From the NCBI GenBank assembly GCA_965651815.1, contig CBFGTJ010000074.1:1-14242 (forward strand): a stretch of DNA of 14,242 nucleotides, written 5' to 3'. A model generated the notes under the pieces. The model had not been told where the DNA came from. It worked only from the letters and a program-made list of their open reading frames with translations, and did not search any database. Source of the DNA: CBFGTJ01 sp965651815. Its GTDB lineage: Bacteria; Actinomycetota; Acidimicrobiia; Acidimicrobiales; Microtrichaceae. A program made the translations under genes and the position numbers. This document shows, piece by piece, positions 6,708 through 13,451 of the stretch; positions within the stretch are counted from its first letter, which is position 1, and every line of letters begins with the position of its first letter.

Positions 6708-7175
6708 TCACCCCTCGGCCATCTGCGCGGCCGCGGCCTCCAGCTCCTCCATCGGCACGTCCCGGACGTGGGTGTGCAGCGACCACTGGTGCCCGAACGG
6801 GTCCTGCACCACCGCCGCGCGGTCGCCGTAGAACTGGTCCTCCGGCGGGCGCAGCACCGTGGCGCCCGCCGCCTCGGCCCGGGCCACCACCGCGTCGACG
6901 TCGTCGACGTACTGGTGCAGCAGCACCGAGGTGCCGCCCAGGTGCTGCGGGGCGCCGAGGTCGCCCGGCAGGTCCTCGGGCGCGTCGGCGAGGTACACGG
7001 GCGCACCGTGCACGGACAGCTCGGCGTGCCCGATGCCCCCGCCGGGCATCTCCATCCGGTACCGCTCCTGCGCGCCGAACGCCGCCACGTAGAAGTCGAT
7101 GGCCTGCGCGGCACCCGCGACCATCAGGTAGGGGATCACCCGCTGCTCCGTGCCGGCCGGGATCGGGTCGACCAT
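6708..7175 (-). CDS. VOC superfamily protein, PhnB/glyoxalase-like
   Basis: This is a 155-residue vicinal-oxygen-chelate fold protein with two beta-alpha-beta-beta-beta modules: VIPYLMVAGAAQAIDFYVAAFGA (13-35) through GGIGHAELSVHGAPVYLAD (46-64), and SVLLHQYVDDVDAV (83-96) through YGDRAAVVQDPFGHQWSLHTH (116-136). This is the layout of PhnB-like and YdcE-like proteins. H50/E52 and H87 are candidate metal-site residues, with the family-typical DPFGHQW at 126-132. The reaction is not predictable; related proteins include thiol-conjugate lyases, dioxygenases and antibiotic-binding proteins. ATG 7175 has AGGAG five bases upstream, which decides the start over longer in-frame extensions. It lies 82 bases downstream of the AhpF-like gene and 34 upstream of the metallo-hydrolase gene, all on one strand. 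Confidence 0.9.
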   Translation of the reverse strand: MVDPIPAGTEQRVIPYLMVAGAAQAIDFYVAAFGAQERYRMEMPGGGIGHAELSVHGAPVYLADAPEDLPGDLGAPQHLGGTSVLLHQYVDDVDAVVARAEAAGATVLRPPEDQFYGDRAAVVQDPFGHQWSLHTHVRDVPMEELEAAAAQMAEG

Positions 7176-7257
7176 GGCTGCTCCTCTCGGCTGCACCGGT
7201 TGCTCCCGCCAGCGTCGCGCCGTTCGGGGGTCGCTGTCCCGCAGAAGTTCGGGAGCC

Positions 7258-7854
7258 TCAGACGCCCAGGGCCTCGAGGACGTCCAGGGCACGCTCGATC
7301 GACATCCGCCCGTGGGCCAACCGCTCGCCGTTCACGAACACCGCCGGCACCCCGACGATGCCCCGCGCGGCGGCCTCGTCGCGGAACGCCGCGCCGTTGA
7401 TCGCGGTGTGCTGCACCGTCGGGTTGAGCACGCTGATCGTGTTGAACGACTGCACCGTCTCGCCGCAGCTGAGGCACGACGTCGCGAACCACGTCTCGAG
7501 GTCCACGCGGAGCTCCAGCCGGGCGATGCGGGCGGCGACCTCCGGGGGGACCTTCGGCGGGTGGCCGCCGACGTGCAGCAGCGCCAGCACGAACGAGCTG
7601 AGCGCGTCACCGGTGGGGGCGCCGGCGAAGCGGATCCCGATGGGGGTGCCCGGTCGCAGCACCGCGAACGAGGGCCGGCGCACGTGCTCGCCCCGCGTGA
7701 GGGTGACCAGGTCCGACAACGACGCGACGTGAGCGAGGAGCTCCTCGACCTCCTTCGACGCCTCGTCGTCGTCCAGGGCCGCGACGAGCTCGACCGGGTG
7801 GCGCAGGAGCCCGAGGTGCTCCGCGACCTGTGCGGATGTGGCGTCGTCCAGCAC
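7258..7854 (-). CDS. Stand-alone AhpF N-terminal domain (tandem thioredoxin-fold, CxxC)
   Basis: This 198-residue protein aligns along its full length to residues about 1-197 of E. coli AhpF, the domain that passes electrons from the flavin part of AhpF to the peroxiredoxin AhpC. Matches are HPVELVAALDD (19-29), LLAHVASLSDLVTL (39-52), RPSFAVLRPG (60-69), RFAGAPTGDALSSFVLALLH (75-94), GGHPP (96-100), the redox pair C127-L-S-C130, SVLNPTVQHTAINGAAF (141-157) and the cis-proline segment GVPAVFVNGERLAHGRM (168-184). Full-length AhpF has about 520 residues; the FAD and NAD(P)H domains are absent here, and the protein ends at the natural domain border. GTG 7854 gives the same N-terminus as AhpF (MLD...) and has GAGG nine bases upstream. 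It is cytosolic and first in the VOC/metallo-hydrolase operon. A disulfide reductase or electron carrier role is inferred. Confidence 0.92.
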   Translation of the reverse strand: MLDDATSAQVAEHLGLLRHPVELVAALDDDEASKEVEELLAHVASLSDLVTLTRGEHVRRPSFAVLRPGTPIGIRFAGAPTGDALSSFVLALLHVGGHPPKVPPEVAARIARLELRVDLETWFATSCLSCGETVQSFNTISVLNPTVQHTAINGAAFRDEAAARGIVGVPAVFVNGERLAHGRMSIERALDVLEALGV

Positions 7855-7924
7855 GCCGCCCAGCCTCGCGCCGGACCGGGGGTTCCGTGCCACCGGGCGA
7901 GTGACGGATGTCCTGCTAGCTGCG

Positions 7925-7941
7925 GCAACCGGGATGGTTGC
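7925..7941. promoter_or_regulatory. Dyad in the divergent AhpF-domain / ferritin-like intergenic region
   Basis: GCAACC and GGTTGC form a perfect 6-bp inverted repeat around GGGAT. The right arm overlaps the -35 part of the predicted stress-sigma promoter of the plus-strand gene, so a bound factor would affect that promoter. It could serve both divergent genes; no regulator can be named. Confidence 0.3.
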
Positions 7942-7961
7942 GTCCGCGAGCGCGTGGGTAA
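7936..7961 (+). promoter_or_regulatory. Sigma-F/sigma-B-like promoter of the ferritin-like gene
   Basis: GGTTG (7936-7940) is followed after 15 bases by GGGTA (7956-7960, GGGTAA). The known consensus of mycobacterial sigma-F promoters is GGTTT-N15-17-GGGTA, and Streptomyces sigma-B promoters are similar. Transcription would start near 7970, just ahead of the ribosome site AAGGA at 7982-7986. In GC-rich DNA such a match can arise by chance, so this is a candidate. Confidence 0.45.
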
Positions 7962-7992
7962 CGGGTCGCGAACCCCCACGGAAGGACTCCCA

Positions 7993-8949
7993 GTGAGCAT
8001 CACGACCAACGAACTGATCACCGAGCTGAACGCATTGATCCGGATGACCGAGGCCGAGGCCGCCATCGCCCGGAGCCGCACGGTCCAGGCCCGCGACGAC
8101 GCCGTGCGCCGCGAGCTCGAGGCGAACGCCCGCGAGGCGGGCCGTCGACGCGACCGCCTCGTCGAGGCGGTGCGGGAGCTGGGCGGCGCCCCCGACCTCC
8201 TCGGCGCCGCGATCGGCCGCGTCGGTGCCTTCGCCCGCACCCAGACGCTCGACCAGGCCGTCCCGGTGCAGCAGGCGCTCATGGCGGACCTCGCGCTCGA
8301 GCACCAGCTGCGCGACCGGGCGAGGTTCGCCCGCGTCATCGCGGAGCACCTGGACGAGACCGGCATCGTGCGCCTCCTCGAGCGGATCGAGGACGCGCAC
8401 GCCGAGACCGTCGAGTGGATCGAGCAGCGCCTCGCCGAGGTCGCGATGGGCGGGCCGTCCGCCATCCGACCGACGCCGATGCAGGTCGCGGCCGGTGTGG
8501 GCCAGCGCGTCGCGACCCTGCCCTCCCGGGTCGTGGCGAGCGGCGTGAACCGGGCGGTCGCCGTCGCCTCCGGGCTGCAGGAGGCCGTGGGCGAGCGGAT
8601 CGGACGGGGCCGTGACCTCGCCGAGGCCGCCGAGTCCGCCGCCACCGCCGGGCGTGACGCCTTCCTGCGCACCAGCGAGGAGCAGGCGGTGGAGGAGGGC
8701 GCCAAGCGCACCGCGGCGGCGCTGCACCGGCTGCGTGCCGAGGCCGGGGCGCTGTCGGAGGACGAGCTGCCCATCTCCGGCTACGACGGCATGAGCGTGG
8801 CGCAGGTCAAGCAGCGGCTCGGTCGGCTCCGCGACGCGCGCGAGGTCCGGGCGGTGCTCGCCTACGAGGAGGCGAACGCGAACCGCAAGGGCGTCATCAC
8901 CGCGGCGGAGCACCGCCTCGAGGAGCTCGCCGCCGACGCGGCCCGCTGA
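7993..8949 (+). CDS. Ferritin-like domain protein with C-terminal DUF8129-like domain
   Basis: This is a 318-residue, almost fully helical protein. Residues about 5-150 look like a four-helix ferritin-like bundle (helices with E20/E22, E41, the pair E103-H104, and E138 in DAHAETVEWIEQ), but I cannot assign a complete di-iron site, so iron binding is open. Residues about 163-245 form an Ala/Val/Gly-rich amphipathic region. Residues about 258-312 contain LPISGYDGMSV, then LGRLRDAREVRAVLAYEEAN and NRKGVITAAEHRL, a pattern I recall from an actinobacterial C-terminal domain (DUF8129) also found in lipid-droplet-associated proteins; that recall is uncertain. GTG 7993 has AAGGA six bases upstream. 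There is no signal peptide. The gene stands alone between a possible stress-sigma promoter and a strong hairpin. A storage or stress-protection role is inferred. Confidence 0.75.
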   Translation: MSITTNELITELNALIRMTEAEAAIARSRTVQARDDAVRRELEANAREAGRRRDRLVEAVRELGGAPDLLGAAIGRVGAFARTQTLDQAVPVQQALMADLALEHQLRDRARFARVIAEHLDETGIVRLLERIEDAHAETVEWIEQRLAEVAMGGPSAIRPTPMQVAAGVGQRVATLPSRVVASGVNRAVAVASGLQEAVGERIGRGRDLAEAAESAATAGRDAFLRTSEEQAVEEGAKRTAAALHRLRAEAGALSEDELPISGYDGMSVAQVKQRLGRLRDAREVRAVLAYEEANANRKGVITAAEHRLEELAADAAR

Positions 8950-8977
8950 CCGACGGAGCACTCCGACCCCCGGGAGC

Positions 8978-9005
8978 GGTGGGCGCCGGGCACCCGGCGC
9001 CCACC
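8978..9005 (+). terminator. Strong hairpin after the ferritin-like gene
   Basis: GGTGGGCGCCGGG (8978-8990) pairs perfectly with CCCGGCGCCCACC (8993-9005), leaving CA between the arms (a four-base loop in practice). It lies 28 bases after the stop and before the liv operon, fitting a terminator that insulates the two units. No T-tract follows, which is common in high-G+C Actinomycetota. Confidence 0.6.
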
Positions 9006-9039
9006 GGCGCGCCCGCCGGGAGGTGTGACACGCTGGGGG

Positions 9040-9053
9040 GTGACAGCGGTCAC
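9040..9053. promoter_or_regulatory. Short dyad ahead of the liv-type operon
   Basis: GTGAC-AGCG-GTCAC is a perfect 5-bp inverted repeat 24 bases before the ATG of the binding-protein gene, with another GTGACA copy at 9025-9030. The position suits an operator in the leader of the operon. The arms are short, so chance is a real alternative. Confidence 0.25.
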
Positions 9054-9076
9054 GTCGCGGTGTTCCGGGGGGAGCC

Positions 9077-10438
9077 ATGGACGTTCGCATCGAAGCCCGC
9101 ACGTCGGCACGGACGCGCGGGCGGCGCCGCGCCGCGGTGGGGGCCGCGGCGTTCCTCGCCGTGGGGTCCCTGCTGCTCGCGGCGTGCTCGGAGGAGGAGG
9201 CCGCGCCCGACGCCTCGGAGCCGTCCGCGGAGGACGGCACGAGCCGCACGATGGGGGAGGCCGAGGCGATCGAGTGGATGCTCGAGTACTCCGGGGGTCC
9301 CGGCGGCGAGGCCGAGGGCGAGCCGTACCGGATCGGCTTCGCCCACAGCGACGCCTTCTTCCCCGAGGGCGAGGCGGCGGTCGAGGTCGCGCTCGAGCTC
9401 GTGAACTCGGAGCTCGGCGGCGTCGGCGGCCGACCCCTCGAACTGGTCACCTGCGATGTCGCGACACCGCAGGACGGGGCTGCCTGCGGGGCACGCTTCG
9501 CGAACGACGAGGAGATCGACTTCGTCGTGTCCGGCCTGGTGCTGCACGGCAACGCCGACCTCTACGGCACCCTCGACGGCAAGGCCGCGGCGTTGATGTC
9601 CACGCCGCTCGACGCGAGCGACTACGTCACCCCGCACGCGGTGTCGTACACCACCGGTGCGCTCGGGGCCGGCATGGGCGGCGCGGTCTTCGTGAACGAG
9701 GACCTCCGCCCGAAGACGACCGCGCTCGTCGTCACCGACGACGTCGCCGGACGTGGCGGTGCGAGCGTGCTGACCCCGATCGCGGAGGAGGCGGGGGTCG
9801 AGGTCGCCCAGGTGTTCGTGCCGCCCACCGCGACCGCGCCGGAGATCGCGGCGGCACTGCAGGCCGCCGGGGCCGCGACCGCGGACGTCGTGTCGCTCGG
9901 CCTGTTCGAACAGGGCTGCATCGCCGCGTACGACGCGATCCGCTCCCTGTCGATCGACCCGCTCGTCGCCACGACCGGCGTGTGCGCCGGCGACGCCATG
10001 CGCGAGCACGTCCGGGCCATCGAGGGCGGAGAGGCGCCGGAGGGGTGGTACTTCGTCGGTGGGTCGCTCCTCGCCGACGAGCTGCCCGAGGGCGCTCGGG
10101 CGTACCTCGCGGTCATGGACCGCTACGGCGCGGGCGACATCGCCCACAGCGTCGCCGCGCCGCTCGTGTTCGACGTCATCGTGACCGCCGCCAAGGTCCT
10201 CAACGAGGTCGGCGTCGAGAACGCCACCTACGAGGCCATCGACGAGGCGGTGCGGGGCTTCACCGGCCCGGCGATGTTCCAGTCGGGTCCGATCGAGTGC
10301 GGGGTGCCGCCCTACGTCGCGGTCTGCGCCAGCGAGGTGGCGGTCGCCCGCTACGTGGACGGGGGCTGGGAGCTCGTGCGCAGCGAGCTCAAGGGCAACC
10401 CGGTCGACATCTCGCCGTACCTGCGACCGGGCGGCTGA
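9077..10438 (+). CDS. Liv-type (HAAT) ABC transporter substrate-binding lipoprotein
   Basis: This 453-residue protein has an Arg-rich N-region, a hydrophobic core (about 20-35) and a lipobox LLAAC with C37 as lipid anchor, followed by an acidic linker rich in Glu, Asp and Ser. The mature part is a type I periplasmic-binding fold of the amino-acid/amide class: YRIGFAHS (about 84-91), EVALELVNSELGGVGGRPLEL, DFVVSGL, and the second lobe from TTALVVTDDVAG. It captures a small solute outside the membrane for the fused permease encoded next. Branched-chain amino acids are the textbook ligand, but amides, urea, aromatic compounds or other ligands are equally possible. GGGGGGAG lies two bases before ATG 9077, slightly close but the only good site. 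The gene is first in the operon; the permease begins 11 bases after its stop. Confidence 0.92.
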   Translation: MDVRIEARTSARTRGRRRAAVGAAAFLAVGSLLLAACSEEEAAPDASEPSAEDGTSRTMGEAEAIEWMLEYSGGPGGEAEGEPYRIGFAHSDAFFPEGEAAVEVALELVNSELGGVGGRPLELVTCDVATPQDGAACGARFANDEEIDFVVSGLVLHGNADLYGTLDGKAAALMSTPLDASDYVTPHAVSYTTGALGAGMGGAVFVNEDLRPKTTALVVTDDVAGRGGASVLTPIAEEAGVEVAQVFVPPTATAPEIAAALQAAGAATADVVSLGLFEQGCIAAYDAIRSLSIDPLVATTGVCAGDAMREHVRAIEGGEAPEGWYFVGGSLLADELPEGARAYLAVMDRYGAGDIAHSVAAPLVFDVIVTAAKVLNEVGVENATYEAIDEAVRGFTGPAMFQSGPIECGVPPYVAVCASEVAVARYVDGGWELVRSELKGNPVDISPYLRPGG

Positions 10439-10449
10439 GGCCGACGGCG

Positions 10450-12678
10450 ATGCGTCGCTCCCGGGTCACGGCGGTCCGGTGGGTGCTCATCGGGGGAGGC
10501 GTCGGGCTGCTGCTGGCGGTCCTCCTCTCCGACGAGCTCCGCCCGATCTTCCTGTCCGGCGCGGGCATCGCCCAGGGTGCGCTGATCGCGGCGATCGCGC
10601 TCGGCATCGTCCTCACCTACCGGGGGTCCGGGGTCATCAACCTCGCGAACGGCGGCGTCGCCATGTACGTCGCGTACGTGTACACGGCGCTGCGCAACGA
10701 CGGCGACCTGTTCCTGCCGCCGCTGCCGAACCCGCTCGCGCTCGTCGAGGGCGCGGTGCACCTGTTCCAGGCGGAGGACTCGCTGGACCTGCCGGACCTG
10801 CCGACCCACGTGTCGTTCGGGCCCAACATGCAGTTCTGGCCGGCGCTCGCAGTGGCGCTCGCCTGCGCCGTGCTGCTCGGGCTCGCGCTGCACCTGCTGG
10901 TGTTCCGCCCCCTGCGGCACGCGCCGCCGCTGGCCAAGGTCGTCGCGTCGGTCGGCGTGTTCCTCGTGCTGCAGGCGATCGTGCTTCGCCGGTTCTCCAC
11001 GACGCCCCGCTCGGTCAAGGAGCTGCCCTTCGTCGGCAAGGACCAGGTCGACCTCGGGGTCACCTCGATCGCAGGGGACCAGCTGTTCGTCGCGCTCGTC
11101 GTGGTCGCCTGCGCCGCCGGGCTGTGGCTCCTGTTCCAGCGCACCCGGTTCGGCCTCGCGACCCGGGCGGCGGCCGAGGACGAGCGCGGTGCGATCACGC
11201 TCGGCTACTCGCCCGACCTGCTGGCCGGCGTCAACTGGCTCCTGTCGACCCTCGTCACGGGCCTGCTCGGCATCCTGGTGGCGTCGGTGGGCTCCACCGT
11301 GGACCCGGTCGTGATCCCGGCGCTGGTGGTGCCCGCGCTCACCGCGGCGCTCGTCGGCGGGTTCACCTCGTTCGGCTGGACGACGCTCACCGCGTTCCTC
11401 CTGGGCATGCAGTTGCCGCTCGTGCAGTACCTCGGCGTGAGCGCCGATTGGTTCCCCCGCGTGGACGGCATCGCGATCCCCGGGGTCGAGACGCTGCTGC
11501 CCCTCGCCGTGATCGTGGCCGTGCTCGCGGTGCGTGGCGACGCGCTGCCCGTCCGGGGAGCGGCGCGCCCCGGACGGCTGCCCGCGGCGCCTCCCGCGCC
11601 GCGGTGGACCACCACGTGGGCGACCCCGGTGCTCGTCGCGCTCACCGCGATCGCGGCGATGTTCGTGCTCGGGCCGTCGCTGCGGGGCGCGCTCACCAAC
11701 AGCCTGATCGGGGTGATCCTCTGCCTGTCGCTGGTCGTCGCCACGGGGTTCGCCGGACAGATCTCGCTCGCGCCCATGGCCTTCGCCGGCATCGCCGCGT
11801 TCACCGTCGCCGAGCTGTCCGGGGCGAGGGGGTGGCCGTTCCCCTGGCCGATCCTCGTCGGCGTCGTGCTGGCCGCCGCGGTGGGCGCGGCGGTGGCCGT
11901 CCCGGCGTTGCGCATCCGCGGGGTGAGCCTCGCGATCGTCACCCTCGCGTTCGGCCTGGCGATGGACCGGTTCGTGTTCGACAACCCGATCGTGAACGGC
12001 GGCATCGACGGCGCGCCGGTCGTCCGGCCCGAGCTCATCGACCCGACCCGCTCGGAGGTCCGCCGGATCGGCCCGTTCACGATCGGCGACGGCCTCCAGC
12101 CCAACCCGCTGACGGCGGTCGCCGTCCTGCTGGTGGCGGCGGCCCTGTGCGTCCTGGTCGCGAACCTCCGCCGATCGACCCTGGGCCGGCACATGCTCGC
12201 GGTGCGCGCGAACGAGTCGTCCGCCGCCGCCGCAGGCGTCGACGTGGCCCGCACCAAGGTGCTCGCGTTCGCGCTGTCCGCCGCGATCGCCGGCCTCGGC
12301 GGCGCGGTGGTCGCGTACCGGCAGGGGCGCGCCACCCAGGACGTGTTCACCTACGAGCAGTCCCTGGTCCTGTTCGCCTTCGCGTACCTCGGGGGCATCA
12401 CCAGGGTGTCGGGCGCGGTCGTCGGCGGCCTGCTGGTGTCCGGAGGCCTCGCGTTCACCCTCGGCGAGGAGCTCCTCGGCGTGCCCGGCGGGTCGACGCT
12501 GCTGCTCGGCGGAGCCGGCCTCGTGGTCACGGCGATCCTGTACCCGGACGGCATCGCGGGAGCCGTCGCGGCGAGGGCCACGGCGCTCGTGCCCGGCAGG
12601 GGGCCGGCCGGGTCGCCGGGGGTGGAGCGACCGAGCCCGGCGGGTGACGCCGCGGTGGCGGCCGGGAGCCTCAAGTGA
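10450..12678 (+). CDS. Fused LivH-LivM ABC permease
   Basis: This is a 742-residue chain containing both membrane subunits of a Liv-type importer. Residues 1-360 are LivH-like: QGALIAAIALGIVLTYRGSG and VINLANGG (42-69), the EAA-like cytoplasmic loop starting RTRFGLATRAAAEDERG (231-247) and TAALVGGFTSFGW (298-310). Residues about 363-388 are a Pro/Ala/Arg-rich linker. Residues 389-710 are LivM-like: SLIGVILCLSLVVATGFAGQ (418-437), ISLAPMAFAGIAAF, RIRGVSLAIVTLAFGLAMDR (488-507) and the second EAA-like loop RSTLGRHMLAVRANESSAAA (575-594), then FAYLGGITRVSGAVVGG. Separate LivH and LivM are usually about 300-400 residues each, so the sum fits a clean in-frame fusion. ATG 10450 has GAGG about nine bases upstream. 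The stop overlaps the next gene's GTG. Confidence 0.93.
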   Translation: MRRSRVTAVRWVLIGGGVGLLLAVLLSDELRPIFLSGAGIAQGALIAAIALGIVLTYRGSGVINLANGGVAMYVAYVYTALRNDGDLFLPPLPNPLALVEGAVHLFQAEDSLDLPDLPTHVSFGPNMQFWPALAVALACAVLLGLALHLLVFRPLRHAPPLAKVVASVGVFLVLQAIVLRRFSTTPRSVKELPFVGKDQVDLGVTSIAGDQLFVALVVVACAAGLWLLFQRTRFGLATRAAAEDERGAITLGYSPDLLAGVNWLLSTLVTGLLGILVASVGSTVDPVVIPALVVPALTAALVGGFTSFGWTTLTAFLLGMQLPLVQYLGVSADWFPRVDGIAIPGVETLLPLAVIVAVLAVRGDALPVRGAARPGRLPAAPPAPRWTTTWATPVLVALTAIAAMFVLGPSLRGALTNSLIGVILCLSLVVATGFAGQISLAPMAFAGIAAFTVAELSGARGWPFPWPILVGVVLAAAVGAAVAVPALRIRGVSLAIVTLAFGLAMDRFVFDNPIVNGGIDGAPVVRPELIDPTRSEVRRIGPFTIGDGLQPNPLTAVAVLLVAAALCVLVANLRRSTLGRHMLAVRANESSAAAAGVDVARTKVLAFALSAAIAGLGGAVVAYRQGRATQDVFTYEQSLVLFAFAYLGGITRVSGAVVGGLLVSGGLAFTLGEELLGVPGGSTLLLGGAGLVVTAILYPDGIAGAVAARATALVPGRGPAGSPGVERPSPAGDAAVAAGSLK

Positions 12679-13451
12679 CCCCGCTGCTGCGCACCGAGGG
12701 CCTCGAGGTCACCTACGGTGCGGTGCGCGCCCTCGACGGCGTGGACCTGGAGGTGCCCGAAGCGTGCCTGCTCGGGCTGATCGGACCCAACGGGGCCGGC
12801 AAGACGACCTTCATCGACGCGCTGAGCGGCTTCGCGCCGGCCCGTGGTCGGGTCACCTTCCGGGGTCGCGAGATCACCGCGCTCGGACCCCAGCACCGCG
12901 CGCGCCTCGGGCTCGGGCGCACCTGGCAGGCGGTCGAGCTCTTCGACGACCTCACCGTCCGCGAGAACCTCCAGGTCGCCGCCGAGCGACCCACGGTGCG
13001 CGGCGTGCTCGCCGACCTGCTCCGCCCGCACCGTGCACGGGACCGATACGAGGTGGACGCCGCGCTCGACGCGGTCGGCATCTCCGACCTCGCAGGGCGG
13101 AGCCCAGCCGAGCTGAGCCACGGCGAGCGCAAGCTGGTGGGCGTCGCCCGCGCGCTCGCCGCGGGGCCCGCCCTGCTGTGCCTCGACGAGCCGGCCGCCG
13201 GGCTCGACAGCGCGGAGTCGAGGCGGCTGGGCGCGCAGCTGCGGCGCATCGTCGACGGCGGGACCTCGATCCTCCTGGTCGACCACGACATGGGCCTGGT
13301 GCTGGACGTGTGCGACCGGGTCGTGGTGCTCGACGAGGGCGCGGTCATCGCGGACGGCTCGCCGTCGGAGGTGCAGCGCTCGCCCGAGGTCCTGCAGGCG
13401 TACCTCGGCGTCGGGGGAGGGGTGTCGGATCCCGGTGGGGAGGGCCCGTGA
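12675..13451 (+). CDS. livG: Liv-type ABC transporter ATPase, LivG-like
   Basis: This 258-residue ABC ATPase has Walker A GPNGAGKT (37-44), the Q-loop region RTWQAVELFDDLTVREN (82-98), the signature LSHGERK (147-153, with His in place of the usual Gly), Walker B ALLCLDEP (166-173), the D-loop AGLD and the switch histidine H204 (VDHDM). The LivG-type trait is RTWQ...LF, as opposed to the PEGR...LF of LivF. It binds the cytosolic face of the fused permease and drives uptake with LivF. The start GTG overlaps the permease stop in GTGA, giving translational coupling, and its own stop overlaps the livF start the same way. The C-terminus ends in a Gly-rich tail (VGGGVSDPGGEGP) after QAYLG, where LivG proteins normally stop. 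Confidence 0.93.
   Translation: MTPLLRTEGLEVTYGAVRALDGVDLEVPEACLLGLIGPNGAGKTTFIDALSGFAPARGRVTFRGREITALGPQHRARLGLGRTWQAVELFDDLTVRENLQVAAERPTVRGVLADLLRPHRARDRYEVDAALDAVGISDLAGRSPAELSHGERKLVGVARALAAGPALLCLDEPAAGLDSAESRRLGAQLRRIVDGGTSILLVDHDMGLVLDVCDRVVVLDEGAVIADGSPSEVQRSPEVLQAYLGVGGGVSDPGGEGP

Noticed and set aside
6674..7114. N-terminal extension of the metallo-hydrolase frame, including a start at GTG 6706
   Set aside because: It covers the VOC gene in another frame. GTG 6673 has the best ribosome site and matches the family's usual N-terminus; 6706 stays a minor alternative.
7196..7257. GCTCCCG / CGGGAGC pair in the gap between the AhpF-domain and VOC genes as terminator or attenuator
   Set aside because: The 7-bp arms are about 40 bases apart and no compact hairpin or alternative structure was convincing; chance pairing is likely in this GC-rich DNA.
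7855..9552. Long N-terminal extension of the AhpF-domain frame
   Set aside because: The extension runs antisense through the ferritin-like gene and the binding-protein gene; the AhpF homology begins at GTG 7854, matching the AhpF N-terminus.
9025..10449. Open frame upstream of and continuous with the permease gene
   Set aside because: It overlaps the binding-protein gene out of frame and translates to Arg/Gly-rich sequence; the permease begins at ATG 10450.
10351..12192. 613-residue open frame on the minus strand opposite the permease gene
   Set aside because: It is an Arg/Gly/Asp/His-rich translation with no domain pattern, antisense to a clear permease; it is a product of high G+C third positions.
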